The notes under the pieces: generated by a model
What the model was told of the DNA's origin: nothing
What the model saw: the letters and a program-made list of their open reading frames with translations, nothing else
Databases searched by the model: none
Shown here: positions 1 to 10,232 of the stretch, one piece after another
Layout: each line of letters starts with the position of its first letter
Position numbering within the stretch: the first letter of the stretch is position 1
NCBI RefSeq assembly: GCF_021725675.1
Contig: NZ_JAKJPO010000003.1
Location: 1-64,000, forward strand
Length of the DNA: 64,000 nucleotides
DNA from: Marilutibacter chinensis
GTDB lineage: Bacteria; Pseudomonadota; Gammaproteobacteria; Xanthomonadales; Xanthomonadaceae
Direction: 5' to 3'
Made by a program: the position numbers and the translations under genes

Positions 1-189
1 CACAGGCATGAATGGGGGTATGGAAGCGCAACGGCGGGGCCCATGGTTTGCGAAGCAAACTTTGGGGACTTCCGGACGCAGCCCGGTGATCGTGGCTAGC
101 ACCGCGCGCTCACCTCGCAACCCCGGCCCGGCGCAGCGCGCCGGGCGTTCTGCACGGCCGCGACCCAGTGGCTCTAAAACGGCCGTGCC
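1..189. repeat. Intergenic repeat, left copy
   Basis: This stretch between the window edge and the xerD stop codon closely matches 2150-2652. Shared segments include GCGCAACGGCGG, ACTTTGGGGA, CGCGCTCACCTC, CCCGGCCCGGCGCAGCGCG and CGGGCGTTC, ending in GGCCGTGCCTCACCCC. Each copy stops exactly at the 3' end of a minus-strand gene (xerD here, lptG there). It is seen directly in the sequence; I infer a dispersed intergenic repeat family and see no coding content. Confidence 0.75.
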
Positions 190-1167
190 TCACCCCCTCG
201 GGTGGTGTTGGGCGTGGAGTCGTTTGAGCTGCTCGCGGGCGACCAGGGTGTATATCTGGGTCGTCGACAAGGAACTGTGGCCGAGCAGCATCTGCAACGA
301 GCGCAGGTCCGCGCCGTGGTTGAGCAGGTGGGTGGCGAAGCTGTGGCGCAGGCCGTGCGGACTGATCCTGGCCGGATCGATGCCGGCGGTTGCGGCATGG
401 CGCTTGACCAGCCGCCAGAACTGCTGGCGGGTCGGCGCCTCGCCTCCCGTATCCACGAACAGCCAGGGAAGCGACCGCTTGCCCGCGAGTTGCGGCCGCG
501 AACGGGACAGATAGCGCTCGAGCCAGTGCTGGGCCTCCTCGCCCAACGGCACCAGCCGCTCCTTGCGGCCCTTGCCGGTCACCCGCAGCGCGCCCTGGCG
601 CAGGTTGACCGCGGTCGCCGGCAATTCGACCAGTTCACTGACCCGCAGGCCGCAGGCGTACATCAGCTCGAGCATCGCGCGGTCGCGCAATCCCAGCGGT
701 GAATCGACGTCCGGCGCGGCCAGCAGCGCCTCGACCTGGCTTTCGGTGATGGCCTTCGGCAGCGAACGCGGTTGCTTCGGCGATTCCAGCAGTGCGGTGG
801 GATCGTCGTCGCGATCGCCACGACGCAGGCACCAGGCGTAGAACGCCCGCAGCGCCGACAGCAGCCGGGCGTTGCTGCGCGGCGAGTAGCCTTCGCGGGT
901 CCGCCAGGCCAGGTAGTCGAACAACGCGACGCGATCGGCACCCGTCAGGCCGCCATCCTTTCCGGATCTCCACCGGGCCAGGCCGGCCAGGTCGCGGCGG
1001 TAGCTGTCCAGGGTCGGTCGTGCAAGACCGCTCTCGGCCCAGATCGCGTCGATGAAGCGGTCGATCACCGTCGCGTCGGCCTCCGGCAATGGCGGCAACG
1101 CCATCGCCCGGGCACGGCGCTCCGCGGGAGTCCGCTTCCGGCCTTGCGGGGGTGAGGGAGAGCTCAT
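190..1167 (-). CDS. xerD: Tyrosine recombinase XerD
   Basis: Site-specific tyrosine recombinase that, with XerC, resolves chromosome dimers at dif during FtsK-dependent segregation. The N-terminal SAM-like DNA-binding domain covers roughly residues 30-115. The catalytic domain shows the first Arg in ACGLRVSEL, the HGLRH box ([12 protein letters not shown]), the late His in GHSSLSTTQ and the nucleophile Tyr in IYTLVA, so all key residues are present. At 325 residues it is longer than E. coli XerD (298); an internal ATG at 1104 ([10 protein letters not shown]) would give about 304 aa and is a realistic alternative start. It is divergent from the RDD gene. PepA, an accessory factor in some Xer systems, is encoded 4 kb away. 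Confidence 0.93.
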   Translation of the reverse strand: MSSPSPPQGRKRTPAERRARAMALPPLPEADATVIDRFIDAIWAESGLARPTLDSYRRDLAGLARWRSGKDGGLTGADRVALFDYLAWRTREGYSPRSNARLLSALRAFYAWCLRRGDRDDDPTALLESPKQPRSLPKAITESQVEALLAAPDVDSPLGLRDRAMLELMYACGLRVSELVELPATAVNLRQGALRVTGKGRKERLVPLGEEAQHWLERYLSRSRPQLAGKRSLPWLFVDTGGEAPTRQQFWRLVKRHAATAGIDPARISPHGLRHSFATHLLNHGADLRSLQMLLGHSSLSTTQIYTLVAREQLKRLHAQHHPRG

Positions 1168-1473
1168 TCCGCGAGCTTAGAGCCTGCACACGGCCTCTGC
1201 GTAGCCCGCTCGGCCTCGCAGTGGCCTCGGCGCCCGTTGGATCCGCCGCGCCTGCGCCCGATGCGCGAGGGCTCTGCGCACGCACGCTTGAGACATGCGG
1301 TGCCGCATGATGTCGCGGCGAGACCGCCTGGCCGCCCTCGGCTGCGGAGCGAAGGAGTGTCGTCGCCCGAGCGTGTAGCGACATACCCAGCCACTCGACC
1401 ACTTCGCAGGCCCGACCGCCCCGGCGGGGCTGCGCAGAGGCGGCGAACAGGCTTCAACGATTATCCTTTCGCG
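1168..1473. other. Divergent intergenic region xerD / RDD gene
   Basis: About 300 bases without a convincing gene. It must contain the promoters for xerD (leftward) and the RDD protein (rightward). Several arginine-rich open frames run through it on both strands but look like high-GC shadow frames. No clear palindromic operator or sigma-70 hexamer pair stands out. Confidence 0.5.
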
Positions 1474-1983
1474 ATGGCATCCGAACCGCATCCAGGCAAC
1501 CGCGACCGCGGCGACGCCCGCGCCTCGACCACCACTCCGGCCGCGCCCCTGCTGGGCTGGCGATTGTTGGCGCTGTTCTACGACCTGTGGCCGGTGCTCG
1601 CGATCTGGCTGGCCGCATCGGCGGCATTCACGATCGGCTACTACCTGGCCGGGCATGCGGCCCGCGAGAACATCGCCCCGTTCAGTCCGTTGCAGATCGT
1701 GCTGTGGCTGGTCTGCTGGCTGCTGGCCGGCGCCTATGCGGTCGTCAGCTGGCGGCGTGGCGGACAGACCCTCGGCATGCGGCCATGGCGGCTGCGGGTC
1801 GCCTCCGCCGATGGCGGTCGCCCTGGACTCCACGCGCTGGCGATCCGCTATGCAGTCGGGACGCTGTCGCTGTTGGCGGGAGGGCTGGGGTTCTGGTGGG
1901 CCTGGTTCGACCGCGACCGGCTGACCTGGCACGACCGCGCCAGCGGCACCCGGATGCAGCGGACCCCGAAGATCCGCCGCTGA
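1474..1983 (+). CDS. RDD family membrane protein
   Basis: Small integral inner-membrane protein of the RDD family, whose members carry conserved Arg and Asp residues in transmembrane helices; some are implicated in ion transport but the function here is unknown. The protein (169 aa) has hydrophobic segments at about residues 25-52 (WRLLALFYDLWPVLAIWL), 65-90 (LQIVLWLVCWLLAGAYAV) and 120-145 (VGTLSLLAGGLGFWWAWF), followed by the family-typical DRDRLTWHDRASGTR tail. I chose the ATG at 1474 because the upstream in-frame extension is arginine/proline-rich and unlike a membrane protein N-terminus. Confidence 0.85.
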   Translation: MASEPHPGNRDRGDARASTTTPAAPLLGWRLLALFYDLWPVLAIWLAASAAFTIGYYLAGHAARENIAPFSPLQIVLWLVCWLLAGAYAVVSWRRGGQTLGMRPWRLRVASADGGRPGLHALAIRYAVGTLSLLAGGLGFWWAWFDRDRLTWHDRASGTRMQRTPKIRR

Positions 1984-2047
1984 GCGCTTCGCACGGCACG
2001 GCCATGGGCCTTCGAATCATCATCAGAAGCCCTCGACCGCCTCTGTA

Positions 2048-2105
2048 GAGCGGCATAAGCCGCGATCCTGTCCATCGGGAAGCCCCATCGCGGCTTACGC
2101 CGCTC
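2048..2105. repeat. REP-like hairpin after the RDD gene
   Basis: Inverted repeat with 19-bp arms at 2048-2066 and 2087-2105 (18 of 19 pairs) and a 20-nt loop. The right arm resembles 15440-15458 near thrE (17 of 19 identical), so it belongs to a dispersed palindromic family of the AGCGGCNTAAGCCGC type that resembles REP elements of pseudomonads and xanthomonads. It may also end transcription of the RDD gene, though there is no T-tract. Confidence 0.65.
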
Positions 2106-2149
2106 CCACGGGAGGGGGTCAGCCTCCTGCGTCAGGGGCGATTCGCATC

Positions 2150-2652
2150 GTGGATGCAAATGCGGTGTGGGAGCGCAACGGCGGACCCCAAGGTTCGCCT
2201 GGCAGACTTTGGGGATTGCCGGGCGCAGCCCGGGGATCGCGGCTCGCACCGCGCGCTCACCTCACCTGCCTGGCCCAGACGCCAGCGTCCGGGCGTTCGA
2301 ACGGGCGCGAACCGGTAGCTCGCAAGCGGCCTCTCTCACCCCCGGCCCGGCGCAGCGCGGCGGGCGTTCGGCACGGCCGCGAGCCAGTGGCTCGCAAGCG
2401 CAACCGATCGGCTGCGCCTCTCGGGCCGTTGCGGACTCGCGCTACGCGCTCACCTCGCAACCCCCGGCCCGGCGCAGCGCGCCGGGCGTTCGGCACGGCC
2501 GCGAGCCAGTGGCTCGCAAGCGCAACCGATCGGCTGCGCCTCTCGGGCCGTTGCGGACTCGCGCTGCGCGCTCACCTCGCAACCCCCGGCCCGGCGCAGC
2601 GCGCCGGGCGTTCGGCACGGCCGCGAGCCAGTGGCTCGCAAGCGGCCGTGCC
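2150..2652. repeat. Intergenic repeat, right copy
   Basis: Second copy of the repeat at 1-189. It shares the same succession of blocks and ends in GGCCGTGCCTCACCCC, immediately at the lptG stop codon. The 3' part has expanded into the tandem array listed separately. Arginine/alanine-rich open frames across it are repeat-driven artefacts, not genes. Confidence 0.75.
2341..2652. repeat. 122-bp tandem repeat array
   Basis: The segment starting CCCGGCCCGGCGCAGCGCG begins at 2341, 2463 and 2585, giving an exact 122-base period over about 2.5 units. Units are nearly identical; one visible difference is CTACGCGC versus CTGCGCGC before CTCACCTCGC. Each unit contains the short palindrome GAGCCAGTGGCTC. 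The array fills the space upstream of the lptG 3' end. Confidence 0.85.
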
Positions 2653-3753
2653 TCACCCCGAGCGGCGTTTGAACAGCAGGGCGGAAACGGCGGCCATGAT
2701 CACGATCGGCAGCAGGTAGGCGAGGCGGAAGTCGAACTTCAATACCTTCGCCAGCTGCACGAACTGGGTCTGCAGCAGGTAGAAGCCGAGTCCGAACACG
2801 ATGCCGACGAACAGCCGCTTGCCGGTACCGCCGCTGCGCAGCAGGCCGAACGCGAACGGGATTGCCGCCAGGCATAGCGCGATCACGTTGAGCGGATAGA
2901 ACCAGCGCCCCCAGTAGTGCTCCTTGAAATCGCCGGCATCCAGATCGTTGCGCTCGCGGTAGTCGATCGCCTGGCGCAGGTCGACGGCGCTCAGGTAGCG
3001 CGGACGGTCGGTGCCGGCGGTCAGCGCGGTCGAATCCAGCCGCGACTCCCAGCGCTCCTCTGCGACGTGCGATTCGCTGACCGAGCGGCGGTCGAAATAG
3101 GTCCGGGTCACGTCGCGCAGCAGCCAGCCACCGGGCCGGTGCTCGGCAACCTTGGCCAGCGCCATCGACTCCAGCCGGCCGTCGTCGGCGAACTCGTACA
3201 GCCGCACGTCGTGCAGCTCGATCCAGCGATCGGTGCCATTGTCGCGTTCCTGGCCGCCGGCGGCATTGAGGATGGTGTCGCCCTCGCGCGCCCACACCCC
3301 CGAGTACTGGGCGACGATCAGGTTGTCGGACTTCGCCGAACTCTTCAGCGCGTCCGCACGGCGCTGGCCGACAGGACCGGCGGTTTCGCCGCTGATCACC
3401 ATCAGCGCGGTCAGCAGCGCCACCGCGCCTGCGACGGCGAGGCTGATCCTGCGCCGCGACAGTCCGACCGCGCGCAGCGCCGTCAGCTCCGAAGTCGCCG
3501 CCAGCTGGCCAAGGGCCATCAGCGAGCCTATCACTGCCGCGTACGGGAACAGGTAATGGGCCCGGCGCGGCACCGTCAGGCCGACGTAGGCGAGCGCCTG
3601 GGCGAAGCCGTAGCGTCCCTTGCCGATGTCGCCGAATTCGTTGACCAGGGCCAGCATCACGTCCAGCCCGAGCAGCACCGCCCAGGTCAGCAGCACCGAG
3701 AGCAGTACCGCGCGGGCCACGTACAGGTCATGGAGTCTGGGCAGCAGCCTCAT
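2653..3753 (-). CDS. lptG: LPS export ABC transporter permease LptG
   Basis: Inner-membrane permease that partners with LptF and the LptB ATPase to extract lipopolysaccharide and push it along the LptC-LptA-LptD bridge. At 366 aa it has the usual YjgP/YjgQ layout: N-terminal membrane helices (first at about residues 10-30, LLSVLLTWAVLLGL), a periplasmic beta-jellyroll around 130-260, and C-terminal helices (FYPLNVIALCLAAIPFAFGLL). The start ATG at 3753 overlaps the lptF stop as ATGA, showing translational coupling. The minus-strand open frame continues upstream through lptF but that portion is the wrong frame. Confidence 0.95.
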   Translation of the reverse strand: MRLLPRLHDLYVARAVLLSVLLTWAVLLGLDVMLALVNEFGDIGKGRYGFAQALAYVGLTVPRRAHYLFPYAAVIGSLMALGQLAATSELTALRAVGLSRRRISLAVAGAVALLTALMVISGETAGPVGQRRADALKSSAKSDNLIVAQYSGVWAREGDTILNAAGGQERDNGTDRWIELHDVRLYEFADDGRLESMALAKVAEHRPGGWLLRDVTRTYFDRRSVSESHVAEERWESRLDSTALTAGTDRPRYLSAVDLRQAIDYRERNDLDAGDFKEHYWGRWFYPLNVIALCLAAIPFAFGLLRSGGTGKRLFVGIVFGLGFYLLQTQFVQLAKVLKFDFRLAYLLPIVIMAAVSALLFKRRSG

Positions 3754-4832
3754 GCGCGACTCCCCTTGCTGGCCCGCATCCGGCCGTCGCCGAGGTACAG
3801 CCACGCGCCGAAACCGACCAGGGGCAGCACCAGCCACCAGAGGCCCAATGCGCCGGGAATCTTGCCGGCCTCCAGCCAGCCGGTTCCCATCAGCATCAGG
3901 TTGATGCCGATCAGATAGCCGAGAAAGCCCATCAGCATCCGTCCGTATCGAGCCTGGCGAGGCATGCTGCGGGCCAGCGGGATCGCCATCAGCGCGAACG
4001 CGAGCGCCAGCAACGGCGGCGCGATCCGACGGTGCAGCTGCGCTACCGCCTCCGGGCGTTCGTCCCCGAGCAGGACCGAGGTCGGCAGCGCCTCGGGTTC
4101 GTCGAGATCGAACTTCTCCTTGCCGGCCGGCATCCGCACCTCGTTGCTCGCATAGCGCAGCAGGCGGTAGTCCTTGCCACCGCCGCGAGGTCCTTCGACC
4201 TCGAACCCGTTCTCCAGCACCAGGTAGCGCTGGCCGTCCTCGCCCGCCTTCAGCGCGCCTTCGTTGGAACTGACCACGTTCATCCGGTCCTCGGATTGCC
4301 GGTAGACGAAGACCCGGTCGAAGCGGGTGCCCTCGCCCGACATCTCGCCGACGAAGGCGACCCCGCCGCCGGGCAGCTCGGTGAAACGCCCCGGTTCGAG
4401 GCCGGCCACGATCATGTTCCGGTTGGCTTCGTTGATCAGCTCGCGCGACAGCCTCTCGGCCCAGGGGCCCAGCCACAGCGAGCAGGCGGCGACCACCCCG
4501 GCCAGCGGCAGCACCACCAGCATCAGCGGCTTGAGCAGGCGCCTGGGACCGACGCCGATCGATGCGATCACCGGCATCTCGGCGTCACGGTACAGCCGCC
4601 CGACCGCCAGCATCAGGCCGAGCATCAGCGCCAGCGGCAGGATCACAGGCAGCCAGTTGAGCAGGACCAGGCCGAGCTGGGCCAGCAGAAGCCCGGCCGG
4701 CAACTGGCCCCGGGCGATGTCGCCCAGCACATCGGTCAGCGCCCCGCCCACGCAGACGATCAACAGTACCGCCAAGGTGGCCATCACGGCCTGGGCGAAC
4801 TCGCTGAGCAGGTAACGGTCAAGCTTCGGCAT
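3750..4832 (-). CDS. lptF: LPS export ABC transporter permease LptF
   Basis: Partner permease of LptG in the LptB2FG lipopolysaccharide extractor of the inner membrane. The 360-residue product starts [12 protein letters not shown], with amphipathic start and membrane segments at about 15-40, 50-80 and 95-120. A periplasmic domain follows, then C-terminal helices ending [15 protein letters not shown], the normal length and topology for the family. It is divergent from pepA with a 155-base gap and overlaps lptG by four bases, the conserved gammaproteobacterial arrangement. Confidence 0.95.
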   Translation of the reverse strand: MPKLDRYLLSEFAQAVMATLAVLLIVCVGGALTDVLGDIARGQLPAGLLLAQLGLVLLNWLPVILPLALMLGLMLAVGRLYRDAEMPVIASIGVGPRRLLKPLMLVVLPLAGVVAACSLWLGPWAERLSRELINEANRNMIVAGLEPGRFTELPGGGVAFVGEMSGEGTRFDRVFVYRQSEDRMNVVSSNEGALKAGEDGQRYLVLENGFEVEGPRGGGKDYRLLRYASNEVRMPAGKEKFDLDEPEALPTSVLLGDERPEAVAQLHRRIAPPLLALAFALMAIPLARSMPRQARYGRMLMGFLGYLIGINLMLMGTGWLEAGKIPGALGLWWLVLPLVGFGAWLYLGDGRMRASKGSRA

Positions 4833-4987
4833 CGGGCAGGCTTGCTTTAGACTCGGGGGTTCTTTCGTCGAAGGCGCGGGGCCAGGGGCCCCGTCCGCCG
4901 GCCGTGGGCCCGGATCGGGCGATCCGGCCTGGCGGTCCAGCCGCCGATTGTACGGAACAATCCATTCTTACCCCGGGAATCTGTTTC

Positions 4988-6484
4988 ATGGCCCTCGAAT
5001 TCGACCTGAACCGCGACGACGCCGCTGCTGCCGCAGCCGATTGCATCGTCGTGGGCATGTTCGCCGACAACTCCCTGTCCCCGTCCGCCGCCACGATCGA
5101 CGCCGCCAGCGGCGGCCGGATCAAGGCGCTGGCGGAGCGCGGAGACGTCAGCGGCAAGACCGGCAAGACCGCCCTGCTGCACGACCTCGACGGCGTGACC
5201 GCGCCGCGCGTGCTGGTGGTCGGCCTCGGCGAAGCCGGCAAGTTCGCGGTGCCGCAGTACCTGAAGGCGGTTGCCGATGCGGTTCGTGCACTCAAGACCG
5301 GCCCGGTCGCGCACGCGCTGCTGACCCTGTCGGAGCTGCCGGTCGCCGGCCGCGACACCGCCTGGGCGATCCGACAGGCGGTGATCGCCGCCGACCACGC
5401 CGCCTACCGCTACACCGCCACCCTCGGCGAGAAGAACAAGGCCCGCGACCACAAGGGCCTGGTCCGGCTGTCGATCGGCGGCGACGACCGCAAGGACGAT
5501 GACGGCAGGGCGCTGGCGCTGGGCAAGGGCACCGCGGCCGGCGTCGAGTTCGCCCGCGAACTGGGCAACCTGCCGCCGAACATCTGCAATCCGGGCTACC
5601 TGGCGGAACAGGCGAACAAGTTCGCCGACCGTTTCGACAACACCGAATGCGATGTGCTCGAGCGCGCCGAGATGGAAGAGCTCGGCATGGGCTCGCTGCT
5701 CGCGGTCGGCCGCGGCTCGGCCAACCCGCCCAGGCTGATCGTGCTCAAGTACAGCAACGGGGGCGACAGCAAGCCTTACGTGCTGGTCGGCAAGGGCATC
5801 ACCTTCGACACCGGCGGCATCAACCTCAAGGTGCAGGGCGGCATCGAGGAGATGAAGTTCGACATGTGCGGCGCCGCGACCGTGATGGGCACCTTCGTGT
5901 CCGCGGTTGGGATGGCGCTGCCGGTCAATCTCATCGTGGTCGTCCCGGCGGTCGAGAACATGCCCGACGCCGATGCCTACCGCCCCTCCGACGTGCTGAC
6001 CAGCATGTCCGGCAAGACGATCGAAGTGGGCAACACCGATGCCGAGGGCCGGCTGATCCTCTGCGATGCGCTGACCTACGCGCAGCGCTTCGAGCCCGCC
6101 GCGCTGGTCGACGTCGCCACCCTGACCGGCGCCTGCATGGTTGCGCTGGGCAAGTACGCCAGCGGCCTGATGAGCAAGCACGACGACCTCGCCGACGAGC
6201 TGCTGGGCGCCGGCGAGCAGGTGTTCGACCGCGCCTGGCGCCTGCCGCTGTGGGACGAGTACCAGAGCATGCTCGATTCGACCTATGCCGACGTCTACAA
6301 CATCGGCGGGCGCTGGGCCGGGGCGATCACCGCCGGCTGTTTCCTCTCGCGTTTCACCGAGGGCCAGCGCTGGGCGCACCTGGACATCGCCGGCAGCGCG
6401 AGCGACGAAGGCCGCAAGGGCATGGCCACCGGCCGGCCGGTCGGCCTGCTGAGCCAGTGGCTGCTCGACCGCTGCGCCGCCTGA
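4988..6484 (+). CDS. pepA: Leucyl aminopeptidase PepA (M17)
   Basis: Cytosolic hexameric, two-metal aminopeptidase that removes N-terminal residues from peptides; in E. coli PepA also binds DNA and aids Xer recombination. The 498-aa protein has the N-terminal macro-like domain and a C-terminal catalytic domain. Family signatures visible are [15 protein letters not shown] (metal-binding Lys and Asp), [10 protein letters not shown] and [14 protein letters not shown], which carries the metal-ligand Asp and Glu and the catalytic Arg. I use the ATG at 4988; the open frame extends upstream but lacks family similarity. holC follows after 10 bases, so they are co-transcribed. Confidence 0.96.
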   Translation: MALEFDLNRDDAAAAAADCIVVGMFADNSLSPSAATIDAASGGRIKALAERGDVSGKTGKTALLHDLDGVTAPRVLVVGLGEAGKFAVPQYLKAVADAVRALKTGPVAHALLTLSELPVAGRDTAWAIRQAVIAADHAAYRYTATLGEKNKARDHKGLVRLSIGGDDRKDDDGRALALGKGTAAGVEFARELGNLPPNICNPGYLAEQANKFADRFDNTECDVLERAEMEELGMGSLLAVGRGSANPPRLIVLKYSNGGDSKPYVLVGKGITFDTGGINLKVQGGIEEMKFDMCGAATVMGTFVSAVGMALPVNLIVVVPAVENMPDADAYRPSDVLTSMSGKTIEVGNTDAEGRLILCDALTYAQRFEPAALVDVATLTGACMVALGKYASGLMSKHDDLADELLGAGEQVFDRAWRLPLWDEYQSMLDSTYADVYNIGGRWAGAITAGCFLSRFTEGQRWAHLDIAGSASDEGRKGMATGRPVGLLSQWLLDRCAA

Positions 6485-6494
6485 CCGCCCGCCC

Positions 6495-6920
6495 GTGCCG
6501 CGCGCCGACTTCTACCTGATCGTCAAGCCGCGGTTCCGCGAGGAGCCGCTGCGGCTGGTCTGCGAACTGGCGCGCAAGGCCTACGAGACCGGCACGCCGA
6601 CCCTGGTGCTGGCGCGCGACGCCGCCCAGGCCGAGCAGCTCGACGATCTGCTGTGGTCGTTCGACCCGGACGCGTTCATCCCGCATCAGATCGTCGGGGT
6701 GGACGTCGACGAGGACGAAGCCGACGTGCTGATCGCGCCGCCGGATGCGGACGTGCCGCTGCGGCCGATCGTGATCAATCTGCGCGACGGTGCGGTCGAG
6801 GGCGACTTCGAACGCGTGCTCGAGGTCGTGCCCGCCGACGAGGACGCGCGCGGCCCGCTGCGCGAGCGCTGGAAGCACTACCAGGCGCGCAGCATCGAGT
6901 TGAAGAAATACGACATGTAG
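6495..6920 (+). CDS. holC: DNA polymerase III chi subunit HolC
   Basis: Clamp-loader accessory subunit that links the psi subunit to single-stranded-DNA-binding protein at the replication fork. The 141-residue product begins [13 protein letters not shown], has the Rossmann-like chi fold pattern (residues 30-60, [36 protein letters not shown]) and ends with the acidic/aromatic stretch expected for chi. The start is GTG at 6495, ten bases after pepA. Gene order pepA-holC-valS is classic for gammaproteobacteria. Its predicted psi partner is at 10718-11164. Confidence 0.92.
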   Translation: MPRADFYLIVKPRFREEPLRLVCELARKAYETGTPTLVLARDAAQAEQLDDLLWSFDPDAFIPHQIVGVDVDEDEADVLIAPPDADVPLRPIVINLRDGAVEGDFERVLEVVPADEDARGPLRERWKHYQARSIELKKYDM

Positions 6921-6939
6921 CTTTTGACCCCCTTCCCCT

Positions 6940-7091
6940 GCTCGCGGGGGACAAACCGGCAGGGACTGCCGGTTTGGACGCCGAAGGCGCCCGAAGGGTG
7001 AGCCACATGGATGTGGCGAATCCACGTGCTCGAACGGCGGATGGGGCGCTTTTGCCCTCACCCCAACCCTCTCCCGCACGCGGGAGAGGGG
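6940..7091. repeat. Composite palindromic element between holC and valS
   Basis: Three perfect inverted repeats stand in series. AAACCGGCA/TGCCGGTTT has a 5-base loop (6953-6975). GCCACAT/ATGTGGC has a 2-base centre (7002-7017). CCCTCTCCCG/CGGGAGAGGG has a 4-base loop (7067-7090). The block fills nearly all of the gap before the valS start and resembles dispersed xanthomonad palindromic/MITE-like units; the dispersed nature cannot be confirmed from this window. Confidence 0.6.
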
Positions 7092-7114
7092 GCAAAGAAG
7101 ACAACCTTGAAACC

Positions 7115-10072
7115 ATGACCACCCTCGCCCCCTCCTACGACCCCACCCAGTTCGAATCCCGGCTCTATCGGCAGTGGGAGTCCAGCGGCGTGTTTGCGCC
7201 GACCGGCAAGGGCGAGCCCTATTGCATCCTGCTGCCGCCGCCGAACGTGACCGGGACCCTGCACATGGGCCACGCGTTCCAGCACACGCTGATGGACGCG
7301 CTGGTGCGCTACCAGCGCATGCAGGGCCGCGACGTGCTGTGGCAGATGGGCAGCGACCACGCCGGCATCGCCACCGAGATGGTGGTCAGCCGCAACCTGG
7401 CGCTGGAGGGCAAGGGCGAGACCCGCGACTCGCTGGGCCGCGACGGCTTCATCGACAAGGTCTGGGAGTGGAAGCAGCACTCCGGCGGCACCATCGAGCG
7501 GCAGATGCGCCGGCTCGGCACGTCCGGCGACTGGACCCGCAGCGTCTTCACCATGGACCCGATGCCGGCGAAGGCGGTGGTCGAGGCCTTCGTGCGCCTG
7601 CACGAGCAGGGGCTGATCTATCGTGGAAAGAGGCTGGTCAACTGGGATCCGGTGCTGAAGACCGCGATCTCGGACCTGGAGGTCGAGAACCGCGAGGTGC
7701 CCGGCCACATGTGGCACTTCAAGTACCCGCTGGCCGGCGGCGAAACCTACGAGTACGTCGAACGCGACGCCGACGGCAACGTCACCCTGCGCGAGACCCG
7801 CGACTACATCTCGATCGCGACCACCCGGCCGGAAACCATGCTCGGCGACGGCGCTGTCGCGGTGCACCCCTCCGACGCGCGCTATGCGCCGATCGTCGGC
7901 AAGCTGTGCGAGATCCCGGTCGGGCCGAAGGAGCATCGCCGCCTGATCCCGATCATCACCGACAGCTATCCGGACCCGGCATTCGGCTCGGGCGCGGTGA
8001 AGATCACCGGCGCGCACGACTTCAACGACTACGCGGTGGCCGCGCGCAACGGCATCCCGATGTACGCGCTGATGGACGACGGCGCGTGCATGCGCACCGA
8101 CGGCCTGCCCTACGAAGAGAGCGCACGCATCGCCGGCGAGATCGCCCGCGGAGAGCGCGAGGCGGGCGACGTGACCGAGATCAACCTCGTTCCCGACGAA
8201 CTGCGCGGCCTCGACCGTTACGAGGCCCGTGAGCGGGTGGTCGCGGCGATCACGGCCGAAGGCCTGGCGGTGACCGATACCGAGGGCAACCCGGTCGTCG
8301 ACAGCAAACCGATCATGCAGCCGTTCGGCGACCGCTCCGGCACCGTGATCGAGCCCTATCTCACCGACCAGTGGTTCGTCAGGATGGACCGGCTCGGCGC
8401 GCGCGGCCTGGAGCTCGCGCAGAACGGCGACGTGAGGTTCGTTCCGGGCAACTGGATCAACACCTACCGCCACTGGATGGAGAACATCCAGGACTGGTGC
8501 ATCAGCCGCCAGCTGTGGTGGGGCCACCGCATCCCGGCCTGGTACGACGACGCCGGCACCATCTACGTCGGTCGCGACGAGGCGGAAGTGCGCGCGAAGC
8601 ACGGCCTCGGCGACTCGGTGAAACTGGTCCAGGACAGCGACGTGCTGGAAACCTGGTTCTCCTCGGCGCTGTGGCCGTTCAGCACCCTCGGCTGGCCCGA
8701 CTCCGCGGCGATGGCCGAGCGCGGCTACGACCGCTACCTGCCGTCCTCGGTGCTGGTCACCGGCTTCGACATCATCTTCTTCTGGGTCGCCCGGATGATC
8801 ATGATGACCGACCATTTCGCCGGCGAGGTGCCGTTCCGCGACGTCTACATCACCGGCCTGGTGCGCGACGCGCACGGCCAGAAGATGTCCAAGTCCAAGG
8901 GCAACGTGCTCGACCCGCTGGACCTGATCGACGGCATCAGCGCCGACGCCCTGGTCGCCAAGCGCACCAGCGGACTGATGCAGCCGAAGATGGCCGAGAA
9001 GATCGAGAAGGCCACCCGCAAGGAATTCCCCGACGGCATTCCCGCGTTCGGCGCCGACGCGCTGCGCTTCACCCTCGCCGCGCTGGCCGGCCCGGGCCGC
9101 GACATCAAGTTCGACCTCGGTCGCGCCGAGGGCTACAAGAACTTCTGCAACAAGCTGTGGAACGCGACCCGCTTCGTGCTGATGAACACAGAGGGCGCGC
9201 GCTTCAACAACGTCCCGCAGCCCAAGACCGACGCCGAAAAATGGATCCTCGCCCGCCTCGACCATGCTGCCGTCGAGGCCGCGCAGCACTTCGCCAGCTA
9301 CCGTTTCGACCTGCTCGGCCAGGCACTGTACGAGTTCGCCTGGAACGCGTTCTGCGACTGGTTCGTCGAGCTGGCGAAACCGGCGCTCAACGGTGACGAT
9401 ACAGAAGCCGCCGACAGCACCCGCCACACCCTGCTCTATGTGCTCGAACGTCTGCTGTCGCTGCTGCACCCGCTGGTGCCGTTCGTGACCGAGGAGCTGT
9501 GGCAGGCGGTCGCTCCGCGCCTGGGCATCGCCGACGCCACGATCATGACCCGCGCCTATCCGGTGGCCGGCGACATCGACGTCGACGGCTTCGGCGATGC
9601 CGGGACCGACATCGAATGGCTGAAGGCGATGGTCTCGGCGCTGCGCCGGGTGCGCAGCGAGCTCAATGTCGCGCCGTCGAAGCAGGTGCGGCTGCTGCTC
9701 TCCGGCGGCGGCGATGCCGACCGCGCCCGGGCCGCCCGCTTCGGCTCGCAGCTGCGCTTCCTCAACCGCCTGGAATCGATCGACATGCTCGCCGATGGCG
9801 CCAATGCTCCGGCCGCCGCGGCGGCCGTGGTCGGCGAACTGAAGCTGCTGGTGCCGCTGGAGGGACTGGTCGACCTGGGCGCCGAGCGCACGCGCCTGGA
9901 CAAGGAGATCAAGCGCGTCGCCGGCGAGATCGCCAAGTGCAACGGCAAGCTGGGCAACGACACCTTCGTCAGCAACGCCCCGGCGGCGGTGGTCGAACAG
10001 GAACGCAAACGGCTGGCCGACTGGACCCAGCAACACGACGCCCTGGTCGTCCAGCGCGCGAAGCTGGGCTGA
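7115..10072 (+). CDS. valS: Valyl-tRNA synthetase
   Basis: Class I aminoacyl-tRNA synthetase charging tRNA-Val in the cytosol, with editing of mis-activated threonine. The 985-aa protein shows the HIGH-type motif in [15 protein letters not shown] (about residues 43-57), the CP1 editing domain (residues about 200-420; [10 protein letters not shown]), the KMSKS loop in [10 protein letters not shown], and the C-terminal coiled coil ([19 protein letters not shown]) typical of ValS. The ATG at 7115 gives the family length; the open frame extends further upstream into holC but in a different frame. A long antisense frame across this gene is a codon-bias shadow. Confidence 0.97.
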   Translation: MTTLAPSYDPTQFESRLYRQWESSGVFAPTGKGEPYCILLPPPNVTGTLHMGHAFQHTLMDALVRYQRMQGRDVLWQMGSDHAGIATEMVVSRNLALEGKGETRDSLGRDGFIDKVWEWKQHSGGTIERQMRRLGTSGDWTRSVFTMDPMPAKAVVEAFVRLHEQGLIYRGKRLVNWDPVLKTAISDLEVENREVPGHMWHFKYPLAGGETYEYVERDADGNVTLRETRDYISIATTRPETMLGDGAVAVHPSDARYAPIVGKLCEIPVGPKEHRRLIPIITDSYPDPAFGSGAVKITGAHDFNDYAVAARNGIPMYALMDDGACMRTDGLPYEESARIAGEIARGEREAGDVTEINLVPDELRGLDRYEARERVVAAITAEGLAVTDTEGNPVVDSKPIMQPFGDRSGTVIEPYLTDQWFVRMDRLGARGLELAQNGDVRFVPGNWINTYRHWMENIQDWCISRQLWWGHRIPAWYDDAGTIYVGRDEAEVRAKHGLGDSVKLVQDSDVLETWFSSALWPFSTLGWPDSAAMAERGYDRYLPSSVLVTGFDIIFFWVARMIMMTDHFAGEVPFRDVYITGLVRDAHGQKMSKSKGNVLDPLDLIDGISADALVAKRTSGLMQPKMAEKIEKATRKEFPDGIPAFGADALRFTLAALAGPGRDIKFDLGRAEGYKNFCNKLWNATRFVLMNTEGARFNNVPQPKTDAEKWILARLDHAAVEAAQHFASYRFDLLGQALYEFAWNAFCDWFVELAKPALNGDDTEAADSTRHTLLYVLERLLSLLHPLVPFVTEELWQAVAPRLGIADATIMTRAYPVAGDIDVDGFGDAGTDIEWLKAMVSALRRVRSELNVAPSKQVRLLLSGGGDADRARAARFGSQLRFLNRLESIDMLADGANAPAAAAAVVGELKLLVPLEGLVDLGAERTRLDKEIKRVAGEIAKCNGKLGNDTFVSNAPAAVVEQERKRLADWTQQHDALVVQRAKLG

Positions 10073-10232
10073 CAGTCCAAGGGGAGAGGAGCGGGAACGT
10101 TCACGGGACACTGTCTTGCCTGCCTGGCGTTCCCGTGGAATGCGTCGAGCCGCGGATGGCCCGGCACGGACTCTGGATCCCTGCGAGACTGTACCGTGGA
10201 CGGCTGCCATGCTGCAGCCATCCAGCCGCTCG

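Noticed and set aside
2290..2652. The spaced repeats as a CRISPR array
   Set aside because: The repeat unit is 122 bp with no variable spacers and no cas genes nearby; it is a plain tandem repeat.
2150..2877. Open frames through the 122-bp repeat array
   Set aside because: The periodic Arg/Ala/Ser-rich translation comes from the repeats and runs into lptG antisense; not a protein gene.
4847..6379. A 510-residue open frame antisense to pepA
   Set aside because: Shadow frame of pepA; no recognisable domain and no ribosome-binding site.
7058..10210. A 1050-residue open frame antisense to valS
   Set aside because: It is a mirror of valS codon bias (His/Gln/Val-rich, no family features) in a high-GC genome; the sense strand is an unmistakable synthetase.
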